Assembly (NCBI GenBank): GCA_011634665.1
Contig: WAEK01000006.1
Span: 1,197,001 to 1,261,000 of the forward strand
DNA length: 64,000 nt
Direction of reading: 5' to 3'
Source of the DNA: Mortierella sp. BCC40632
Taxonomy: Eukaryota > Mortierellomycota > Mortierellomycetes > Mortierellales > Mortierellaceae
Shown here: one piece after another, positions 34,545 through 45,000 of the stretch
Layout of the letters: the number at the start of each line of letters is the position of its first letter
Numbering within the stretch: position 1 is the first letter of the stretch
The notes under the pieces: model-generated
Seen by the model: the letters and a program-made list of their open reading frames with translations, nothing else
What the model was told of the DNA's origin: nothing
Database searches by the model: none
Program-made: the position numbers and the translations under genes

Positions 34545-34641
34545 CACCTCTACCGGGACTCGAACCCGGGCCCCGAGGAAGCGGGGCGGGAAGCTTTACC
34601 AACTAAGGAAGGCTCACCCGCCTGCTTACCAAGGAGAAGGC
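34545..34641 (-). other. tRNA-like sequence (tRNA pseudogene or SINE head)
   Basis: The minus strand carries a perfect Pol III B box GGTTCGAGTCC (34556-34566) inside a complete 5-bp T arm, and an A-box-like TTAGTTGGTAAAGC (about 34593-34606). The acceptor halves do not pair and the anticodon arm has an abnormal loop, so it is not a working tRNA. The D-arm part seems duplicated: CTTGGTAAGCAG in 34622-34635 resembles it. The 20-nt block at 34622-34641 recurs at 33776-33795. Confidence 0.55.
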
Positions 34642-34749
34642 GGGGGGAGAGAGCCCGGGACCCTGGGGCCTCTTATAAAGGACGAATTGGAAACCTGGAT
34701 TTGAAACATTATCAAAAACCCACCCAATTGCAATTTTGCGAACTTTAAA

Positions 34750-34789
34750 GGCGGAATGGCCGAGTTGGTCTAAGGCGCCAGAATCAGGA

Positions 34790-34822
<33 letters not shown>

Positions 34823-34830
34823 TTCCGTCA
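34750..34830 (+). tRNA. tRNA-Leu (CAG)
   Basis: An 80-nt class II-like cloverleaf plus discriminator A. The acceptor stem GGCGGAA pairs with TTCCGTC (one G-T). The D arm is GGCCGAGTTGGTCTAAGGCG, the anticodon stem CCAGA/TCTGG holds the loop ATCAGGA (anticodon CAG, reads CUG), there is a long variable arm, and the T arm is GTGGG TTCAAAT CCCAC. No intron. T-rich sequence follows, suitable for Pol III termination. Decoding CUG as Leu fits a fungus outside the CUG-reassigned yeasts. Confidence 0.93.
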
Positions 34831-34859
34831 CTATCTTTTGCACCTTTTAGTTTTTTTTT

Positions 34860-35164
34860 GGATGTGTCTAACGGCAGTACTGTACTGCCTTAAGCTAACC
34901 GCAGTACAGGGCATAAGGTTGGTTCCAGATATTAGCCATACAGCTTTTTTGGTCTCAATTGATAGAAGCTGCTTTGTGTAAGTTTGGAAAATTTGGGGAC
35001 CTGGGGCCCCAGGTTAGGGCCTGTGAGGCCCAATAGGTTCTACACGCACTAACTCCGTGTAAAATTCTTTTTAAAAAAAATCTCGTGCTATCCCTGTGTA
35101 AAATCTCCGTACTAACTTGGTGTAAATTTTCCCGTACTAACTCCGTGGTGCTGCAGTTAGACAC

Positions 35165-35168
<4 letters not shown>
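34860..35168. mobile_element. MITE-like element with 18-bp terminal inverted repeats
   Basis: The ends GGATGTGTCTAACGGCAG (34860-34877) and CTGCAGTTAGACACATCC (35151-35168) are inverted repeats matching 17 of 18. The 309-bp interior has no ORF. It contains several ACTAACTCCGTGTAAA-like direct repeats (35047-35147), the perfect palindrome ACCTGGGGCCCCAGGT (34999-35014) and the hairpin GGGCCTGTGAGGCCC (35017-35031). Both ends abut T runs (9 T left, 34 T right), consistent with insertion into, and duplication of, a T-rich site. The left end is 29 bp after tRNA-Leu. A non-autonomous DNA transposon is the best reading; the superfamily is unknown. Confidence 0.65.
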
Positions 35169-35205
<37 letters not shown>

Positions 35206-36568
35206 CAATGAGACCTCGGCCAAGATTCGACGACCTAGCCAAACAAACACTATCTAGAGGCTAGTCTGTGTCTTCCAGTCTGCCACTGTGTTAAGAAATA
35301 AATTCACCGTTTAGAATCGCCACCTTGCGACTCCTTCCATCATATCCAAGAATGAGGCTACAGTCTTTCCTAGGATGACAGCTTTCACATAGCTCAGCCT
35401 AATGCAGATGCGTTTGTGGCAGGCAGCAAAGCGTTTCAAGCGACGTTGCTTTACGCTATAGCCTCTTTGGCGAGGGAGGAGGTGAGGCAGGGGCGAGGCA
35501 GCGAGGAGGAGAGAACGTTTTTTTTTTTTTTTTTTTTTTTTTGAATTTCTGGGGACAGGAATGACTATAAAGAAAGGTGGTTTCTTTTTTACGCTCCCGA
35601 GCCATAATTGATTCAGGCACAGGACCAAAATCCGTGCTACGAGAGACCCCTTCGTAGGCGGGATTCCTAATGTAATAAGGCATGCGTAATAGAACCATAC
35701 ACGCTGCCGCATATTTTAAATTTAACCGAGGTCCGACTAGGCGGACCAAATCCTAATATGGACAAGATAAATACCACCTGCTTACCATGGATAAACAGCA
35801 GTTCTTGTCACGACTCCTGTGTTCCTCACCTTGTCCTATCTTAGTTGTTCCCCTTGTTTGTTCCATGTCCTATGTATACAGGGGTTCTGTTGAGACTCAT
35901 TGATCTCTGATCTTGTGATCTCTGAGCTTGTTGAAGGAATGTTAGAAAGTGTTTGAGAGGTGTTAGAAGAGTGACGAGGAGGAAAATCAGCGACAGGCAG
36001 GAGAGAGGAGAAGAATCAAGGATGGAAAACACCGACAGGATGGAGAGAGAAAGCAGCAAGATCAGCGACAGGGTAGGAGTGAGGGTAGGCTCAGATAACC
36101 AGCTCTCACTTTTGGAAACACTATTCGTTGATTCGTTAGGACTGCAATACCTATCCTCTGTCTATTTCTCTCTTCAGTGGAATGTTTATTGTTCGGGTCT
36201 TACACGACTATCTGTTTCATCACGCATGGTTGGTAGGTCGCTATCGCAAGGGGAATAAATTGGTTCGATAGGAGGGGATGCCGTAAGCACGCTAGAGTTC
36301 AATAAAAAGGATTGTCACTGGTTGTTCAGATTGCAATACACGGAAGATTTCGAACTTACAAGTGAGCAAACGTCTCAAGCTCCGGGTCATGAGCAAATGT
36401 CCTTAGGATGGGGGGCACGTAGTTCGCGACAAGGGTCTCCTCAGATATCCCTCCTTTTTCTCTATCAGGTAGCTCCTCCACCCTTAACACGCCAAGCAAA
36501 GACACCTTGATAAGTTTTGAAGGAAATGTCGGTGAGATAAGATGTGTGGTTTATTCAAGGGCTTGGGT

Positions 36569-36639
36569 CAGTATTTATACTGGCCCTGCTAAGCCAGGGG
36601 AGTAAAAATGGCCTTGTCTGCAGTTTTCGCTGCAGACAA
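36569..36639. repeat. Cluster of three adjacent hairpins
   Basis: CAGTAT-TT-ATACTG (36569-36582), CCCTG/CAGGG (36584-36599) and a perfect 10-bp stem TTGTCTGCAG/CTGCAGACAA with a 6-nt loop (36614-36639) lie within 71 bp. The origin is unknown; it may be part of a decayed LTR or a structured RNA. Confidence 0.6.
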
Positions 36640-37654
36640 CCTATAAACGTCTCCTCTGGCTCTCTATTTAGGTTTCTATTTACCGACTTAACCGAGATAA
36701 ATGTTGTGATCTACAACACACCTTATTGATGAGCATCATCCAAACATTGGCTGCTGTCCAACCAAAACACAGTACGAGGGTATCTTCTTTACATCTGCTG
36801 GAACAGACGTCTCAGCCTATTGTCCTTTACACCATACCTTACACCATTGAGAGCCTCGACCGCCTCCTCATATACTACGAGTATTATTACAAACGATCGA
36901 AATGCTACTCACGCGGATTGATCGAAGGATTGATGCGTCTTCGATGTTGATCTCATCCACTTTCTTCGAAAGAGTGCCTCGCAGTTTCTTGAGAGATTGT
37001 TTGGTAAAGACTCTTGTCATCCTGATAGTGGGGCTCCAAGGAGCAAAAGTGCCAGCAAGGATCCTATTGAAGGCAAATAACAATGGCGTTATTATCCATG
37101 ATACAGCGTATTAAATTTCATCGTGTGTTCATGAATACTCAGCTTAGTTTTCCTACATTATGTCCGCTGGCTCTAACTTAGCTGGTGCCCGAAGGGCCTC
37201 GATTGCCGATTCCTTATATTACTCAATCATACATAGAACGCAAAGCTCATCTATGACTCACTGATTAATAGGCGCGATATTAGTAAAAAAAAAACAAATG
37301 TGATTCTCATAACACAAACCAACCTAACATACTATGATGGACATGACATAGCAATAGCGTCTTTGCCTTATCACATTCCTTGTGCTTACCAGACGTGATC
37401 AGCGCTACCAGTTCCTCGGTCTCCTCCCGATTGAGGTCGTCATCGCCGTGCGCTGTATCTAAAGCCTCCTAAATGATATCCTAAATGATAGATACTCTTG
37501 GTTACGAACAGGCACAGATACCGTAAGAATTATCTTTACACCCTAGAAGAGTGACGGTAGCATTTACCTACACCGATCTCCACATGCAGCGAAGAATGGT
37601 CCGAAAATCATGTGTCGGTACTACATTACTTTCAATACTGTTGCTTGCTTGTAT

Positions 37655-37685
<31 letters not shown>

Positions 37686-38264
37686 TAGGAGGAGGGGCAC
37701 AGATTCGCGAGACTGAGAGGAAGGGACAGTGTAGACTTGAGGTAGATGATGAAAATGAGTGATGAGGGGCTTGCATGGCGCTGCGTCACCCCTCCCATCA
37801 GCCTTGCAGCTCCCTCTGTCCGCTTCCTCGCTCTCTTTGTCTCTACCACGCACTCTCTTTCCACGTCTCTTTGCAAATATCACCCCTTTCACTCATATTC
37901 TTTTCTCTCCTCCATTGCCTTTGCCGCTCTCACGCTCTCTTTTGACCTAACTTTTTTCGCCATCATTTCCACACTTTCGACCTTCTCGCTCTTTGACACC
38001 CGTTCCTGGATACCACTAACGGCGCCACGTAGGGAGCTGGCATTACGACCACTCATGCAAAGCAGCGACAGGGCAAAGGGTGTTTTGCCCGTCAATCTTT
38101 GCTTTTGCTTTGTTTAACGAGTTAGCGAGATCTTATGTAGTTGGCTGTATCAAAGAGAACGAAAATTACTCTTGGATCTATCAGTCAACAATCAGAGAGT
38201 GAGGATGAGATGTTAGTAGAATGGAGTAACTGACTTGTAGCAGCCAAGCGTTCGTAGAGACGTT

Positions 38265-38296
<32 letters not shown>

Positions 38297-39029
38297 CCAT
38301 ACTGAAGCAGAATTCAGTAGGCGTTGTATTGTTCACCCACTAATAGGGAGTGTGAGCTGGGTTTTGACCGCCGTGAGACAGGTTAGTTTTACCCTACTGA
38401 TGAAGTGTTGATGCAATAGTAATTGAAGTTAGTATAAGAGGAATACTTCATTCGGATAATTGGTATTTGGGTCTGCCTGAGCAGGCAATGAACCGAGGCT
38501 TTCATCCGTCGGATTATGGCTGAGCGCCTCCAAGTCAGAATCCGTGCTAGAACGCGACGATTACTGCCTTTTCCGATATCTAGTTGAATACGAATAGGTC
38601 TTCGGGCCCTGAGTTATACTATGCGGGAAGGTCTTGCTGTGCGGAAAGGCGCTGTGAGGCACCTACTAATGTTAATTTCAAATATTGGAAGAGATAAATC
38701 CATTGCAGATGACTTTAATCGAACAGGGTATTGTAAGCAGTCAAGTAGCCTAGTTGCTACAAGCTGCTGAGATTAAGCCCATTGTTCTACAGATTTGTAT
38801 GTTTCGACATACCATTCTTCTCCTTTTTATTCCTTTCTGACGGATTGCTCGCTGGGTATGATTAAAAAGTGGTGTTAAAAGTTGCGGCGAAAAGAAAAGA
38901 AAAGCAGATAGTCTTAGTCTCGGGCATGTTCGACCATCCAAATGCAGGTATTTTTAATTCGTGGTTGTGTTTAGGCAAGAAAGTAGTGTACAGTGGGAGG
39001 GGGGGGGGAGAAGAGAGAGAAATGATAAT

Positions 39030-42000
39030 CTATTGCTGTTGCTGAGAAGGTTGCTGTGTTAGGAGGGTCGAGGCCTTGACATCCTTGATCAGACTCCTCA
39101 ATCTTGCTAATCGGTCTCCACTGCTGCTCCCAGACGAAGCATTCGTTCCAACCGAAGGTTGTCCCAAAACAGGTGTCGGCCTTAGTATGGGTGTGGTGGT
39201 CTTGCTGCTGCTGAAAGTGTTGCCAGTGAGGAAACTTGGAGTCATGGCCCGCGATGGGGACGACATCGCTGTACTGGTAGGGAGTGAAGTCAAGGTTGGC
39301 GTGAGCGATCGTACCAACTGTGACAAGGCAGCAACTCCTGTGAGCTTTTTCTCTGGACTGCCTTCTGTACTACGCATAGGATCGTTGGGCGACGCGCTGC
39401 TCTGCAGAGTTAACGCCCAATCCTTGAGCGACACGGCTCCTTCGTTTGTCGTTTTCGTCGACATGAAGAGGTTCAAATCTTCTTCCTTTGCCTCGGGGGT
39501 TTTTTCCTTGTTAGTCTCGGCCACTGATCCATTACGTCCAAATCTTGTAGCACCGACTAGTCTTGTCTTTTTGAGCGCGTTCCTATTGGGTCCAATTGTA
39601 GAGACAAAAAAAAAAAAAGTGAATACAATATTCAGACCCATAAACTTTCTCTAATCCTCAAAGAGGTTTGATAAACTCATCATTCCTCTTCCTCCAAGAC
39701 AATGGAAATGAATATATTACCTTGGACGCTCAGGTGCACGTCGCTTGCGACTACCGCCGAATCGAAGTCCAGAGGTCGTCATACCCGAGGACTCAAGCTC
39801 GGTTGGGACAATCGTTGCGCTTTCTTCAAGATCACGAACCATTTGCTCCACCTTCTTTTCCCACGCTCGGATCTCTGTTTGGACCATCATTTCATACTCA
39901 AAGACGATGCCTTCAACATCAATATCGTCGTCAATCAACATTGGACGGAAAGTGTGCTCCTGACCTCCCTCGGGTTCCTCCTCTGCATCAGCGAAAGACT
40001 CATTATCATCATCCAGTCCTTCCTGATTTTGATCCGCATTGCCACCAAAGGTTACGCGTGTCTGGATATCTTGCAGAGATTGGTGTTGACGGTATTGTTG
40101 CTGCTGCTGGAGGAGATTTTGGCGTTGTTCATTCCATTTCATAAGTCGGACATTAAATCGTTTCGCGTCCAGGATTCCATCCTGAACCCAAGCCAACACC
40201 TGCGACGTAATCCGTTTGAAGGCTGCCTCGAGAGGGACTCGGTCTATTTTTTTTTTTTTTTTTTTCATAGAGAAAGAGAGTAGCATATGGTTAGGATCTT
40301 TTGCTCTCATCCAGTTATTGCCAATAACCACGACAAAGGAATTGTACCTTCTTTGGAGGTCGTAAGCATCTCCCAAATCTCTGTTCGCATTGCAGTCTTG
40401 GCTTCAATGTTCTTGTGTCCCTTGGCCAGTCCTCCCATCGTTGCAATAAACACATCCATAAAGTCACAGAATGCACTAGCAAGCAGAAGTAAAAGAGAAG
40501 GAGGGGAAAAAAATTAACAAGATATTCACTCATTAATCAATGGCCTACACACACAAGCACATTCTCTATAATAATAATAATAATAATAAAAATAAAAAAA
40601 GAAATCGTGAAATAATCTCTTACCTCTTGGGGTCCATGCCATAGTTGATACGATCTTGGATAGAGCCACGTTTCATTTCTTTAAGCTCTGCTTGTCGAAT
40701 AAATCGAGCCATCGCATCCTTGACTCGCCCTTCCTGTGCAGCTCCTTCACGCGTATCGCCTTGACCCTTGACTTCAATCGTTCTTGCCAAACTTTCCAAC
40801 TCTTGATTAAATATCCTGACCGCTAGATTAAATCCTGTCTCGACTGACTCCACAAACAAACTCCTTGGCATCAACTCTGTCAAGGGCTCAGTGGTGCCAT
40901 TGGTCAGAGTGAGCGTCTTCTTTTGTTGCTCTTGTAGACGTCGACGAACCTGGATCATATGCAGATCTCCATCCTCATCTTCATTGAACTGTGAATAGAA
41001 CGGAGCCTCTGCGAGCGAGATACGACAGAGTCCCCAATCAAGAATCGGTTGGTACTTGTCAAGAAGGTCCTTCAAAAGCGTGGCTGGATCCTCGAAAAAG
41101 TCCCTGGTCTCGGAGGCAAGCCATTCCAAGGATCCTGTCACATAGGGGTCCAGTTTCATCATCGAGAGATCCATCACCAGGAACCGGTACGACCTCAAGG
41201 GACCCTTTTCTGAGGCCACCATTTCATCGAGTTCCAAAAATTCTACCACCCTTGGCGACATTCGTTCCCAAATCTCGGGTCCTGTCGTCCACATGATAAA
41301 CACCAGTGGTTGCTTGACTTTGGGGAAGCAGGCAAGGAACCGAACCAGACGTTCCCGTTCCCCAAGCCAATACTGTCGACTAATTTTAAGTAAGGAAAAA
41401 AAGAAAAAGGGAAAAAAGAAAAGGGTCAGGCCGTATACGAGAAATCAACACATACCACTTCTCTAAACAACCTTATCAATACAAACAGTACAGCATTTGA
41501 AACCTTACATCGCTTCTTCAGTGGCATCCCGATCCGAGAGGGTGACCTTGGAAAACTCAAACATGAATGCGGCTGTTTCCATGATTGAGTACTTGGACAT
41601 GCCCAATAAGTCTACCACAGACCGGTCCTCAACACCATGAATCACCACATCCAGATTGTCATCTGAACCATGATGAACCGCTACCATGGCTCCAGATCGT
41701 TGTTGAGATTTGGTTTGGCGACCCATGTCCACACCCAACTTGGTCAAAAGCCATTTCGACCCCATTTCCTTGAACGTGGGCGTGTTGACAAAAAGTCTCC
41801 ATCGACGTTTCACAAGTGCGGTTCCGACTTCTGAATTGGAATCCAATCCAGATCCAGGATGTTGTTGTCCAGGCTTTGAAAGAGAAATATCACGTCGGTG
41901 ACGGTAATGACTTGTGACAATCTTGTAAACGGGCAAAGGTGCCCACATCTCTCGTTTAGGCGCAGCTGCTCGTTTCAAACCCTCCATCAAAACTTCATCC

Positions 42001-45000
42001 AGACTACCTTCTTGTCCGATACTGAGCATTCGTTTCCGTTTGTTCATCACGGTCTCGACCATCGACTTGACACCCTCCACAGTACCGGCGCCTGCACCTC
42101 TTTGTGTTCCACTGGAGATGCGTTGTTGCTTGGCTTTGTAATCTCGGATCCGGGTGGCCATCGGGTTCTCACCCAGACCCGCTCGACTTCCCATTGCCTT
42201 GACCTCAGCCAAGAAATGCTCCTGTCGACGTTTCAATTCATCAGCTCGTCGTCGACACCGAATCGTGTACTCTTTCCAGCGAGTGATGACCCATAGTTGA
42301 AGTTTTCTCTCTCGGTACAGTTCTGCTTGGATCTCTTCAATCATCTCTTCCACCACACTCTCCAATAGCTTGGATGCCAACACTGTTGACTCTATCGAAA
42401 TCCTTTGTCTTCTCTCCTCAGCTCGCTGCAAGGTTCGTTCCTTGGCCGCCTCTTGCGCCAGCTGGGCTACGGTTGCGCGGGTCATTCGATCAATTTCTCG
42501 GTTCAAAAACTCTCCCATCACCGCCTCGACCACCGTCCGTGGGTAGACTCTGCCTCGTTTCGAGACGACCCTGGTTGCATCTGACTTGGGTACAATAGGT
42601 GACTGAGGAGTTGGCATCGACAAAGGCAAAGGTCGCGCGACGGCTGATCCTGGAGACGGACCGGTTGAGATTGAAATCGAGGGAATGGCGGTCTTTGAGG
42701 CTGCTTCTGTCGTTGCAGCACTCAAAGGAGGCAGAGCGAACAAAGGTGGTGTCGAAGCGGGTTTTCCAGTGTTGAATGCAAAAGGGTTGGCACCACTACC
42801 CTCCTTTTCTGGGGCCTTGAACGTGAATGCTGGTATCGATTGGGTGACCTGAGGGATCGTTGGTGATGGCCCTGGTAATGGGACTGTAGATTGCTGTACA
42901 AGATTACTTGGAGTTGGTGTAGTAGCAGCAGCTAATGGGGGCGCAGAGGCTATAGTAGTTGAAGGAGCAGGTGATGTGAACGAGAAGCCCTTTGGGGCCG
43001 CTGGCTGAAAAGGGGTTGCCGCAGGGTTGAGTGCCGATCCCGACCAGGTGCCTATTGATGGCCCTCCCATCGATCCCGCTAAGGCAGAGGCACCTGCAAC
43101 CGCTACTCCTACTGAAGCGCCAGGCAACGAGAGTGCTGAAGTCGCTGATGGTGCGGCCGGCACAGGGAGCTGGCCCACGCCAAAGTTAAAAGGACCAGAG
43201 GATACGGGCCGGGAGGGAGTCGATGAGGCTTGTGAAGCTGGTGAGAATGCCGAGATTCCTGAGACTGCAGGGGATGGTATCCCTACTGCGGGCGCGAGGC
43301 GTGCGGAAGCACTGGCCGATACAAGGCCCGTTCCCATCCTGTCTGCGCTTGCAGTGGGGCCGCGGTATATGCCTCCCATCGAAGGGGCTGTTATTGCTTG
43401 CCTCTTTCCCTGAGTCTCGTGTGGTTTAGGAGTTCGTCCAAAGACAATGTCGGCAGTGCTATAGTTTGAGCGTTTGGCTTCCACAATCCGTAGATTCCGG
43501 TGTTGTCTCAGCGCCGATGATGACTCTGCAGTGATAATGAATAGAAAAAAGACATTGTTACATCCAAAAGTTAGTCTCTCACACACTGTCTCTATCCTTT
43601 ACTCCATCTGGACAAACAAAAAGTCGATTACAGCAAGCAGCCGCAGAATCCAGGGTTCGTTGCGTCGTCACGAAAAAAGTATCTCTTTACCTTTAAAAAC
43701 ACGTCTTCTCGTTACTTGATCTTTCCTGCCAAAAACGATAGCAGGTTGACCTTGTTGTGAAAGCTCCAGATCATACTGTTGGCAATTGACAAGACATTCT
43801 TCAGTGTCGTCAAAGCCGAGGATTTGGATCAGATCGTTGACAAGGACACCGCCATGCTGGTCTAGGTAAGACTTGTTCATCGCCTTGAGCGCACCTTTCC
43901 GGATCTCTACAAAGTGTGTCTCCATAATGCATGCCATCAAATAAGTCACAGCTGGTCCTGTAATCATTTTGAAGAATCGACTGAAAAAGTTGGGTGAGGC
44001 TTCGGACTGAATCTTGGCACGGCGCCTGATGTCATTGTTCCGCCTCGTCAGGGCGTGCATCTCTGACGCCACTTGGATGTAGGGGTCCTGAAAGATGGGG
44101 GTTGGAAGCAGTTGCGCTTGACGCATCATGTCCGGATCGCGCAAGTGGCTGAGAACGTGGTATGCGCGAAACTCTGCTTCGTTTGGACACGGTATTCCTT
44201 CCACCCTCATATCATCGTAAAACTCTTGCAGACTTGTCAAAACTAGTTGAAGCGCAAAGAAAAGATGAAAGATTGTAGGCACAAGTCAGAGACCGAGTCC
44301 AGTATAATCCTTTACATATTCCTCTTTCAGTGTAGATTGCTCCGATAAAGAACATATTTTTTTTTTTTGCGCCTTGCCTTTCTGAAGTTGCTCCATTTCC
44401 TGTTGGGCACTAAACCCTTCGTTTTCACAGAGTTGGTGCATACACAAAATATGGTAGCGTGCAATAATCTCGTGAGCGTGAATCGCCTCTATTCCTCTGC
44501 TATTCTGCAGTGTGAAATCCTGTCGAATAGAGCGAGTCCTGTCACGAACAAACGAATGAGAATCGGAGAGATCTCCTTCGCTCACAATCTCTGTCATCAA
44601 GTAGTCAAGTGATTTCTAGTCGATTGCGTGGAAATAGAAGAGGGAAAAAATGTGTTGGCTGTGGTACCTTTTAAACGAGGTTCATCTATGTGCAGGTCCA
44701 AGCAGGGCAACTTACAAGTAAAACCTGAGGCGGTCGGACATCAGATGGCAGAGGCTGATCTGCTCCAGCGGCGGGACGAGCAAAGGCTTTTACAGCAAAA
44801 GCGTGATTAACAGAATCTGTTCCAGGGATCTTTTCAAACGTAACAAAACGAAGAGGGAAAGGTTAGGCGACAAGCTCCCATAAAGGAAGATGCTCTGGTA
44901 TAAAGCGAGGAGACTTGCCTTTTCAAATTTTTCCAAACTTTGCTGATACTCTCGCTCATGTCGTTCGTATTCGGGACACATGTCCATACAGGTACCGACA

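Larger units (their letters stand above)
32609..39029. other. Gene-poor island with tRNA, MITE-like element and relics
   Basis: About 6.4 kb without a convincing protein gene. Composition differs from the flanks: few CT/GA microsatellites, more balanced sequence and many short inverted repeats. It contains a tRNA-Leu, a tRNA-like relic, a MITE-like element, a T-run inverted repeat, a hairpin cluster and a short decayed ORF. A minus-strand frame at 37889-38095 is rich in Lys/Glu/Arg and could be another relic, but matches nothing I recognise. The rest shows nothing identifiable. Confidence 0.5.

Noticed and set aside
34545..34620. Functional tRNA-Gly on the minus strand
   Set aside because: Although the T arm and B box are perfect, the acceptor stem does not pair and the anticodon loop is not seven bases.
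36614..36639. Bacterial-type terminator hairpin
   Set aside because: No following U run and the setting is eukaryotic, so a Rho-independent terminator is not meaningful.
37568..38117. Overlapping plus and minus frames around a GA repeat
   Set aside because: Neither strand shows a domain; the frames overlap a microsatellite and lack consistent coding character, so no gene is called.
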